Shown here in pieces: positions 33,947 through 42,100 of a stretch of 64,000 nucleotides of DNA. The stretch comes from JANQPA01 sp964548175. GTDB taxonomy: Bacteria; Bacteroidota; Bacteroidia; Chitinophagales; Saprospiraceae. The stretch is taken from contig CAZJQS010000006.1 of assembly GCA_964548175.1 (NCBI GenBank), forward strand, positions 62,001 to 126,000, written 5' to 3'. The notes below the pieces were generated by a model, which saw only the letters and a list, made by a program, of their open reading frames with translations, did not search any database and was not told where the DNA came from. The position numbers were made by a program, and so were the translations under genes. Numbering within the stretch: position 1 is the stretch's first letter; the number at the start of each line of letters is the position of its first letter.

Positions 33947-36118
33947 TCAAATCAGCTTTTTCAGGAAGGCCCTTACTTCCTCTACGGTGCTCAGGTAAAA
34001 ACGGGCGGCTGTACGACCGATGCCCACCTTGACCGTATAAGCCTCTTTGGGCAGGGCTTCAAAAATATCTTCGTCGGTATGATCATCCCCGATGGCCATG
34101 ATGAAATCCCAGGGCTGGTCGTTTAGCCAAAGCAATGCGGCTTTCCCTTTATTGACGCCGGCATTTTTTATTTCCACTACTTTATTGCCTTCAAGAACCT
34201 GCAGGTCAAGGTTGGCGGTGAGGTATCGGAGTACGTCCCGGAATTCCCGGACGCGTTTGGCGCCCAGCTCTTTGTCGATCAGCCGGTAATGCCAGGCCAG
34301 CGAATAATCTTTTTCTTCGATGAAAGAACCCGGGGTGCGTTCGACAATATCTTCGAGCACTTCTTTGACCTCCGGTTTCCAGGCAGCGCCCAGATTGGGG
34401 TTGCTCTTCCATTCTCCGTTCTTTTTCGTCCATACCCCATGCTCTGCAGCCATGTCGATATTCAGAGAGCCCAACCATTTTTCAAGCGTGTTCCGGTCGC
34501 GTCCGCTGCTGATGATAACGGTATTGCCGGCCTTCTCTTTGAGGCTGTGAAGCGTTTCCATAACTTCCGGCTCTGGAACGACGGCCTGCGGGTCGGGGTG
34601 GAAATTCATCAAGGTGCCGTCATAATCCAGAATGATTAGGCGATTTTGCGCTTTCTGGTAATGGGCGAGTAAATTATTGAAGTCCTCGCCATCGAGGCGA
34701 TAGACTTTTTGTTTTTTCTGTTCTTCCATAAGGCGTTTTTGTTCGCTCATAAAGGTATTAGCCCAGTGCTGGACGGTATATTTCTTTAGTTTTTTCTGCA
34801 TACTTTCCAGCCTCCAGCGCTGCTCCTTTTCATTCATTTCCATGGCCGTGCGGAGGGCTTCCACAATATCGTTCTGGTCGTTGGGGTTGACGATCAGGGC
34901 TTCGGGCATATAGCCGGAAGAACCGGCCATTTCGCTCAGTATGATGACGCCCTTTTTGCTGTCTTCTTTACTCGCCACGTACTCCTTGGCTACCAGATTC
35001 ATGCCGTCACGCAGGGGGGTGATCATGGCGATAGCTGCCTCTTTATATAAAGTAGTCAGTTCTTCAAAATTCAGAGAACGGTAGAAATAGCGGATAGGCT
35101 CCCAGTCAAAAGTCCGGAATTTACCATTGATCTCTCCGACCAGGGTGTCGATCTGATGCTTCAGGTCCTGATATTCCTCTACGTTGGCTCTGGAAGGCAC
35201 GACGATCATAATGAGGGTTACTTTGCCAACGTATTCCGGATATTTATCCAGAAAATGTTCAAAAACCTTGATCCTTTGAGGGATGCCCTTGGAGTAGTCC
35301 AGTCGGTCAATAGAAATAACGAGCTTGATCCCTTTTGCCAATTGCTGGATCTTAAACGCGCCGTTTTCTTTTAGGATGTCCAATCGGGGGTGGGCGTATT
35401 TTTCGTAGTCGATGCCCATTGGAAAGACGTCAACATTGACCATTCGGTTCCGAACTTTCATGTGGCCGAAATTGTGCTCATACCCGGTGATCCGGTAAGC
35501 GGCGCTCAGGAAATGGCGCATATAGCCGAATGTGTGGAATCCGATAAGGTCGGCGCCCAATATCCCTTCCAGGATCTGCTTACGCCAGGGGAGTGTCCGG
35601 AAAATTTCGTAGGAAGGGAAAGGAATATGAAGGAAAAATCCGATCGATACCTCCGGAAAAGCCTGCCGGATCAGGTCAGGCAGCAGCATCAGCTGATAAT
35701 CGTGCACCCATACGAGATCGTCTTCCCTGATCTGAGGAATGACCACTTCCGCAAATTTTTTGTTGACGGCCTGATAAGCCTCCCATAGGTGGTTATCATA
35801 AGCCGTGTACTGGGTAAAGTAGTGAAAATGCGGCCAGATGGTTTTATTACTGAAACCTTCGTAATATAATTTGATCTCTTCCTGGGTGAGAAAAACAGGC
35901 ACGAGGTCCTGTTCTTTCAGCTTGGCCCGGACTTTTTGCTTCTCTTCCTCAGCCTGAATGTCGATCCCCGGCCATCCGATCCAAATCTTTTCGATCTCAT
36001 CGCTGAGTGAGTTCAGGCCGGTAGCGAGCCCTCCGGCGCTGGGCTGGTAGGTGAGTTGTCCTTCTTCTTCCTGAATGGTAATGGGTAATCGGTTGGAAAT
36101 AATGACGAGCCTTGACAT
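33947..36118 (-). CDS. otsAB: bifunctional trehalose-6-phosphate synthase/phosphatase
   Basis: The 723-residue protein joins a GT20 synthase (residues about 1-470) with a HAD phosphatase (about 490-720). The synthase part has SNRLPIT, AGGLATGLNS, WVHDYQLMLLP, IGFFLHIPFPS, IDRLDYSKG and the donor site LRDGMNLVAKEYVA. The phosphatase part has the Asp motif LIILDYDGTL, AEHGVW, and GDDHTDEDIFE. It makes trehalose from UDP-glucose and glucose-6-phosphate in one chain, a common fusion in Bacteroidota and eukaryotes. Trehalose would protect against osmotic or drying stress. A palindromic element precedes it. Confidence 0.95.
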   Translation of the reverse strand: MSRLVIISNRLPITIQEEEGQLTYQPSAGGLATGLNSLSDEIEKIWIGWPGIDIQAEEEKQKVRAKLKEQDLVPVFLTQEEIKLYYEGFSNKTIWPHFHYFTQYTAYDNHLWEAYQAVNKKFAEVVIPQIREDDLVWVHDYQLMLLPDLIRQAFPEVSIGFFLHIPFPSYEIFRTLPWRKQILEGILGADLIGFHTFGYMRHFLSAAYRITGYEHNFGHMKVRNRMVNVDVFPMGIDYEKYAHPRLDILKENGAFKIQQLAKGIKLVISIDRLDYSKGIPQRIKVFEHFLDKYPEYVGKVTLIMIVVPSRANVEEYQDLKHQIDTLVGEINGKFRTFDWEPIRYFYRSLNFEELTTLYKEAAIAMITPLRDGMNLVAKEYVASKEDSKKGVIILSEMAGSSGYMPEALIVNPNDQNDIVEALRTAMEMNEKEQRWRLESMQKKLKKYTVQHWANTFMSEQKRLMEEQKKQKVYRLDGEDFNNLLAHYQKAQNRLIILDYDGTLMNFHPDPQAVVPEPEVMETLHSLKEKAGNTVIISSGRDRNTLEKWLGSLNIDMAAEHGVWTKKNGEWKSNPNLGAAWKPEVKEVLEDIVERTPGSFIEEKDYSLAWHYRLIDKELGAKRVREFRDVLRYLTANLDLQVLEGNKVVEIKNAGVNKGKAALLWLNDQPWDFIMAIGDDHTDEDIFEALPKEAYTVKVGIGRTAARFYLSTVEEVRAFLKKLI

Positions 36119-36297
36119 AGCAGCATGGAATTGTTTTCAAAGGTTTAACAGGAAGGAGGCCGTGATGGTTCTATGGGTGCGAGAAAACAGGCAAGAAAAG
36201 GGATCACCCTGGCACTTAAGTGAACAAATTTAAATAGAGGTAATTTGGGGCCCTGTAGTGAGAACGTCGAAGTTAAATAATATACCTGTTTCTTTAT

Positions 36298-36477
36298 GGA
36301 GTTGTGTAAAAAATCTTCGTACTCTTCCCGCCTGACGGCCGGCAGGCTTGCTCGGCTTAAATGATTCTATTTTCGAGTTTTTTGCCGAAGAAAATCACAA
36401 ATTTTCTTCGGCAAAAAACTCAAAAAAGAATTTTATTTGCTACGCAAAAGAGTACGAAGACTTTTTACAGAACCCCG
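36298..36477. repeat. about 180-bp nested palindromic element (best-preserved copy)
   Basis: The outer arm GTTGTGTAAAAAATCTTCGT ACTCTTCC (36301) pairs with AGAGTACGAAGACTTTTTACA (36449-36469). The core is a 29-bp stem TTTTCGAGTTTTTTGCCGAA... over GAAAATCACAAATTTTC. The left arm also contains CCTGACGGCCGGCAGG, missing on the right, so one arm has a deletion. It is 3' of the unrecognised gene at 36494. The rest of the 36119-36493 gap, at 36245-36280, holds a GTGAGAAC...GTTAAAT stretch resembling 56372-56392. Confidence 0.85.
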
Positions 36478-36493
36478 TTCTGGTTGTTGATCT

Positions 36494-37888
36494 TTACTTA
36501 GCCGGCGTTTTCTTCTTTCTTCGGGTTTTGAAGAGCTCCACGATCTCTTTTTCCTTCAAGAACTCAAAATCCTTGAATGCCCGGGAGACGAACTTTTTGA
36601 TGTCCTGATAGTCTTTTCCTCTTTTGTCGGTATAGCGTTTTAGCAATTTGCGCACATAAGCCATGGACAATTCTTTGAGGTTTTGGTTGAATTGTTGGTT
36701 GGCAAAGATCTCCATGTAGATGGGATATAGCTTCGTGATCTCAAAGAAGTCGGTATACGCCTCAACGCTTAGATTGCTGATGAAGCGGTTGAAATACTGG
36801 AAAATGGTTTGACGAACGCACTCGTTGATGATGGAGAGCCCTTCATGTTGTATGTAAAACACCCTTACTGCTTCCTGAGCCTCTTCCTGGTTCCAGCCTT
36901 CATTGTGAATGATTTTAAGGAGCTTGAAGTATTCCGATAACTCATCTTTCACTTTCAGGTCCAATAGTTCCGCCATTTGAAGGTCAGCTTCCGGAGATAG
37001 GTTAACTTCGGGATCAGCATATAGTTCGAGTACAAATTGCAGAAATTCCTCAGAGAATCCGGGCATTTCCTTGCGTATTTTATTGAGGATCTTGGAGACC
37101 TGTTTTTTGTCATCCTCATCCAGGTCAAAGAAGAAACCATAGACCATCATCAGGTGCTGGTGTTCTGTGGAGCCCTGAAATTCTTTGGTCTCTAAAAAGG
37201 ACTTCATTGGGGGGATGATGCTCGCGTTATTGAGATTCATTTTGATGCGGTAGAGCAGGAAGTTTTTCAGCGAGGAATACAGTACTTTCAGTCCGCCCAT
37301 GGTTTCAGGAAACTCTGCAGTCTGGAAATTCTCGCTGGAAAATTGCTTTTTGTAGCGCAGATATCCGGCCAGCCTTTCTTTAGGGCGGCGGTATTTCTCC
37401 AGCTTTTGTCCCTGCAGAAAATACCGGATGCGTTTATTTTCAATGCTGGCGATGAGGTTAGTCACCCAGATATCGCTACTCAGGGCGAAACCGATCTGTA
37501 TGGATTGTCCGATCCTTTTTTTGAGGATGTCGAAATTAGCGGAATTGCAGATGGCCAGCAGTACTTCTTTAAAATGTTCCTGGGGGCGTACGTATTTGGC
37601 TTTTTCATCGATCTCTCCCCTTAAAACGGAATAGCCGAGGATTTTAGGCAGGTAAAGCCCTTCAAAAAAGGGTTCGAGCAATAATTCTTCCAGGGGGATC
37701 AGTTGCAGGGGAGTCTCAGCGGCCACTTCCTCGTAGATCAGAGCAATCCTGGGTTCAAACATTTCCTTAAGGCGAATGAAGTCTTCTTCTTCCTCTTCTT
37801 CGAGGTACTTATTCAACTCATCCGAATCCTGAATTTCTCCGGCAAGGTCTTCCAGCTTGTCGATATATTTTTGATCTAATTCATACAT
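36494..37888 (-). CDS. unrecognised helical protein of 464 residues
   Basis: I do not recognise this protein. It has no signal peptide or membrane segment; it is mostly helical, acidic at the N-terminus (SDELNKYLEEEEEEDF) and basic at the C-terminus (LFKTRRKKKTPAK). The middle has repeated Leu/Phe-rich helices typical of HEAT- or TPR-like solenoids but without a clear repeat unit. A good promoter (-33 TTG, TATATTTG) precedes it by about 100 nt. It stands between rpsP and the trehalose gene, each separated by palindromes. A scaffold or regulatory role would be guesswork. Confidence 0.8.
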   Translation of the reverse strand: MYELDQKYIDKLEDLAGEIQDSDELNKYLEEEEEEDFIRLKEMFEPRIALIYEEVAAETPLQLIPLEELLLEPFFEGLYLPKILGYSVLRGEIDEKAKYVRPQEHFKEVLLAICNSANFDILKKRIGQSIQIGFALSSDIWVTNLIASIENKRIRYFLQGQKLEKYRRPKERLAGYLRYKKQFSSENFQTAEFPETMGGLKVLYSSLKNFLLYRIKMNLNNASIIPPMKSFLETKEFQGSTEHQHLMMVYGFFFDLDEDDKKQVSKILNKIRKEMPGFSEEFLQFVLELYADPEVNLSPEADLQMAELLDLKVKDELSEYFKLLKIIHNEGWNQEEAQEAVRVFYIQHEGLSIINECVRQTIFQYFNRFISNLSVEAYTDFFEITKLYPIYMEIFANQQFNQNLKELSMAYVRKLLKRYTDKRGKDYQDIKKFVSRAFKDFEFLKEKEIVELFKTRRKKKTPAK

Positions 37889-37991
37889 AGCCTTTTTTTT
37901 AAATGGAAACCTGATAGTGCAACTTAAGGCACTACCAGGTCCGCTGTATATTAGAAATAAAGTATAGCCTATTTAAAAATGAATTCTTTAG

Positions 37992-38022
37992 CAAATATAA
38001 GCTAAAGGTGATTGAACTTCAA
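37992..38022 (-). promoter_or_regulatory. promoter of the unrecognised 464-residue gene
   Basis: On the reverse strand TTG (38022-38020) and TATATTTG (37999-37992) are separated by 20 nt, an excellent match to the Bacteroidota consensus. Transcription would begin near 37985 and leave a leader of about 100 nt. Confidence 0.6.
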
Positions 38023-38066
38023 TAGGAAATGGATATAAATTTAGATGGAGAAGCATGCCGAAAAAC

Positions 38067-38175
38067 TGCATGGCTGATCAAATTCATTTCGAGCTTTTCG
38101 CCCAGGAAAATCTGGGATATTCAAAGGCGAAAAGCTCGAAAATAAAATTTGTCCGGACTGCATGAGCCTTGCCTG
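38067..38175. repeat. nested palindromic element 3' of rpsP
   Basis: TTTCGAGCTTTTCGCC (38087-38102) pairs exactly with GGCGAAAAGCTCGAAA (38126-38141). Outer parts TGCATGGCT and CAAATT pair with AATTTG and GCATGAGCC. The loop CAGGAAAATCTGGG holds a small hairpin in the place of the GAAAATCACAGATTTTC core. A CCTGCCGGCAGG palindrome follows at 38172. It lies downstream of rpsP. The remainder of the 37889-38204 gap is otherwise the promoter region of the next gene. Confidence 0.7.
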
Positions 38176-38204
38176 CCGGCAGGAAGAGCGATCTAAGGCT
38201 TCAA

Positions 38205-38846
38205 TTATTTCTCTTCTTCTTCTTCAGTTGCTTCTTCTGCTTCGGCAGGAGCTTCTTCAGTTGCAGCTTCAGCAGCAGCCTCTTGTGTTTCAGCGGCAGC
38301 TTCCATGTTCTCCTCTACAGCAGCTTCAACGGTTTCCTGCGTTTCAGCGGCTTCTTCGGCCTTAGCTTCGGCTACGGCCGCCGCCTGATCGGCTATTTCT
38401 TGTACGTCTGTACCATGAAGACGGTGTTCCTCTTCCAGGGAAATACCAGCCAGCGTGGCATTATAAGCGGCCTTGTCGGCTGCCGTTTTTGCAAAGCGCT
38501 TAGCGATTTTTTCCTCTTTGGTTTCGATCCACTCCTGATATTTATTCTCCGCTTCTTCTATGGTAAGGGCGCCTTTCTTCACCCCTCTCATCAAATGCTT
38601 CTTGTAGTAAACACCCTTGAAGCGCAATATCGCTCTGACGGTATCGGTAGGCTGAGCCCCTTTGATCAACCAGTCATAGGCTTTGTCGCGGTCGATCTCA
38701 ATTGTGGCCGGTTTTGTCATCGGATTGTAACTGCCGATCCTTTCAATGTAGCGGCCATCTCTGGGCGCACGCGCGTCAGCAATCACAATCTGGTAAAATG
38801 GTCGTTTCTTACGCCCTCTTCTCTGTAATCTGATCTTTACAGGCAT
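38205..38846 (-). CDS. rpsP: 30S ribosomal protein S16 with long Ala/Glu-rich tail
   Basis: Residues 1-85 are the S16 core (MPVKIRLQRRGRKKRPFYQI, DARAPRDGRYIERIGSYNP, GAQPTDTVRAIL). The 213-residue length far exceeds the typical 80-90. The extra region begins with a helical stretch (KKGALTIEEAENKYQEWIETKEEKIAKRF) and ends in more than 60 residues of Ala and Glu (AEEAAETQ-type repeats). Extended S16 proteins occur in Bacteroidota, so the tail is likely real, but its role is unknown. A near-perfect promoter and a hairpin leader lie upstream. Confidence 0.95.
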   Translation of the reverse strand: MPVKIRLQRRGRKKRPFYQIVIADARAPRDGRYIERIGSYNPMTKPATIEIDRDKAYDWLIKGAQPTDTVRAILRFKGVYYKKHLMRGVKKGALTIEEAENKYQEWIETKEEKIAKRFAKTAADKAAYNATLAGISLEEEHRLHGTDVQEIADQAAAVAEAKAEEAAETQETVEAAVEENMEAAAETQEAAAEAATEEAPAEAEEATEEEEEK

Positions 38847-38865
38847 TAAATTATTATTTAGATGG

Positions 38866-38898
38866 TTTAACCATACCCGCTTACCTTGGTAACCAAGC
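38866..38898 (-). promoter_or_regulatory. hairpin in the rpsP 5' leader
   Basis: On the reverse strand the leader folds from CCCGCCGCTTGG through a TTA-containing loop to CCAAGGTAAGCGGG, with CTTGG/CCAAG and CCGCTT/AAGCGG pairs. It lies between the promoter and the start codon, where ribosomal-protein autoregulatory leaders are found; that function is inference. Confidence 0.45.
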
Positions 38899-38917
38899 GG
38901 CGGGTTAATAACGCGCG

Positions 38918-38949
38918 CAAATTTAAGGGTTTATTTGCTATTTTACAAA
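38918..38949 (-). promoter_or_regulatory. promoter of rpsP
   Basis: On the reverse strand TTTG (38949-38946) and TAAATTTG (38925-38918) are separated by exactly 20 nt. This is one of the clearest Bacteroidota promoters in the window, about 75 nt ahead of the ATG. Confidence 0.7.
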
Positions 38950-39102
38950 CTATATCAGGAATAAAGAATAGAATAGGGATTTTTTGAAAAAAAAACTTAT
39001 TTTAGTCATAACCACCCATCATTCATCGTTAAACAAGAATGCTTCCCTACCCCTCACAAGCTGTCGTAACTGTTTTTTATCCCAAAAATTAAATCAACGC
39101 TT

Positions 39103-42100
39103 ATGTACCTTAAGCTACTAAGTCGTACGTTTTTCTTTTTATCTCTATCTGTTTTCCTGAACGGCCAGGAAGAAACGCCTCTTTCAGGAGTGATCAATGT
39201 ATACGCGGCCGTAGTCGATATCGATGAATGCGCCAATACATTGATCGTAGACGACCCCTCCGGCTTCGAATCGGATATGCAGGTGATCCTCATCCAAATG
39301 AAAGGTGCTTCCATCAACCAGGATAACGATGATGATTTCGGCAGCATTGAAGACCAGGGCGCCGCCGGACTGTATGAAAAAAATAAGATAATCGCCATCG
39401 ATAACAACCGGATCACGTTGGAAAGAACATTGTTTAACGCTTATGATCCTCAAAGCGCCCTCCAATTGGTGTCTATGCCGGTCTATGAAAATGCCATCAC
39501 CGTCGATACCGTCCGGGCCCAACCCTGGGACGGCAGCACCGGCGGCATCGTAGCTTTTCAGGTACAAGATCAACTCAGGATAGATGCGCCTATCGACGTT
39601 ACAGGACAGGGGTTTAGAGGTGGCGAGGCTGTCATCGTCAACAGTAGTTGCAATTTCACCATTGATCCTGGTAATTTTGCCTATCCAGAAGGCAATTGGC
39701 GCGCGGCGCCCAAAGGAGAAAGCATTGCAGAATTTGTGCCTGCAAAAGAATGGGGGAAAGGTAGTCAGGCCAGTGGTGGTGGTGGTGGAAACGACCACAA
39801 CGCCGGTGGTGGAGGTGGCGGCAATGTTACAGCAGGAGGAATGGGAGGAAGAAATAACGCTCCCGGTATATTCGATTGTACGGGAAACCATCCCGGCCGG
39901 GGCGGAAAGCCCTTACCCAACGACGTAGAACGCATCTATATGGGCGGCGGCGGCGGCGCCGGCCATTCCAATAATACGACCGAAGCCATCAGCGGCGGCA
40001 ACGGGGGCGGCATCGTCATGATCTTTGCGCCTGCCATAACACGCCTCAATACCGGCATCTATGCCGATGGGCAAAGCCCGGGAACGGGAGAAGGCGACGG
40101 CGGCGGCGGCGCCGGCGCCGGAGGAACCATTATGCTGGAAGTGTTCAATCTGCCAGATAATATCCTCATGCATGCTTTTGGAGGTAATGGAGCGAGTATC
40201 GATAACAGAGGCCAGAATCGTTGTATGGGCCCCGGTGGCGGCGGTTCAGGCGGGCGCATCATGATCAGCCTGCCCATCTCAGGGCCAACCCCTAATTTTC
40301 AGGTGAACGGCGGTCAGGCCGGACGTACCCTCAATTCTTCTTCCTGCAGTACCGGAAGCAACGGCGCCGAAGCAGGAGAAAACGGAGAGGTGGTCACATT
40401 TTCAGGTTTCGCAGAAAGCAGTGATTTTTTTACGCCGACTGCCATTCAGGATCAAACTACCCGGGCCCTGGTTTGTGAGGGAAATCCGGTGCTGCTGCAA
40501 GTCGAAACCAGCGGCAATAACCTGACTTACCAGTGGCAGATTAACCGGGGCAGCGGCTTCATGAACCTGAACAATGACGCCAGTTTTAGCGGCGTTCGCT
40601 CCCGGTTTTTGAGCATAGCCGAGACCACTCCCGATATTTTAAACGCCGAATTCCGCCTGCTGATCGAAGACGACTGCGGTCAGCAGCTGACTTCTGAGAT
40701 CATAACAGTAGAAGTAGGGGAAGTGCCGGACGTCAACTTCAGCCTCGAACTGGATCAACTGACGCTTAACGTGATCAGCGTGACCCCCGAAGATGCCGAA
40801 GAGTACCGCTGGGATTTTGGCGACGGCAATACTTCCACAGAAAGAACACCCACTCATGTTTATGATCAGGCAGGAGATTATGACGTCAAATTAGTGGTAA
40901 GAAATGCTTGCGGCAGCGACTCCCTCACTCAGTTTATCCCTGCCCGTGGCTCAGCACCCACCGCCGATTTTACTTATAGCGACACGACCGGCTGCCTCCC
41001 GGTGACCGTTAACTTTTCCAATGCTTCGACCCCAGATGCCGATAGCTTTCAGTGGAACTTTCAGGGTGGGACGCCGGCTACCGCCACCAGCACCGATCCC
41101 AGCGTGGTTTACAATATGCCAGGGGTATATCAGGTTAGATTGGTAGTAACCGATGCTTTTGGAACAAGCGACACCCTGGCGCGCACCATCCGGATAGTAG
41201 TTCCTCCAAAGCCGGAAGCAGATTTTGAATTCGTGCTGGATGGCTTGAATGTTACCTTCGACAACCTGTCTGAAAATGCAGATCGGGCCGAATGGGATTT
41301 TGGGGATGGCTCAACTTCTACTGAGTTGTCGCCCGTTCATGATTTCCCTGCCGACGGCAGCTATGAGGTACGACTGATCGCCGGTAATGCCTGTGGGAGT
41401 GATACTACCTCCACGACGATAGAAGTAAAGGCTCCTCCGCAAGCAGGTTTTGTCGTGGCGCAGGTAAATGGCTGCTCGCCCGTGCAGATCACTTTCCAAA
41501 GTACCTCCACAGGTGAGATCGACCGCTACGCCTGGTCTTTTCAAAACGGAGAGCCGGAGTTTTCCACCGAAGAAAATCCGACCGTCACCTATAATCAAAG
41601 CGGTGCGTTTGAAGTGGTCCTGGTCGTCTCCAATGAAGGGGGGAGCACCAATGCGGTTCAGCTGGTCGAAGTCAACCTGGCCGATCCGCCGGTGGCCGAT
41701 TTTGAAGGAGGCCTGACGGATATTCTCACCCTTTCGCTGAAAAGTACAGCCACAGAGGCGGATTCCCTGTATTGGATCTTCGGGGCAGACACCTTTGCGC
41801 AGATAGCTGCTGACTCTTTTTTTAGTTATACTTTTCCTGCTCCAGGCAGCTACCAATACGGCCTGATCGCTAAAAATCAGTGCGGCATGGATACTTTAAT
41901 GGCTCAGGTAGAATTGGATGGTATTCCTCAAGCAGAGATGACCGTGGAAGTGGACTCCGGTTGCGCTCCGTTGCAGGTGGAAATTTCCAGCCCGTTCTTT
42001 TCGCCTCCTCTAAATCAATATCTCCAGGGTGGCGGCGCCACTGGAGTAGATATTGCATCCTTTGAGCCGGATGAGAACGGGGTGGTGAAGGGGACGGTTG

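Noticed and set aside
39775..40130. Gly-rich tandem GGTGG-type repeats, looking like a minisatellite
   Set aside because: They are coding repeats of the Gly-rich N-terminal domain of the PKD protein and not a separate element.
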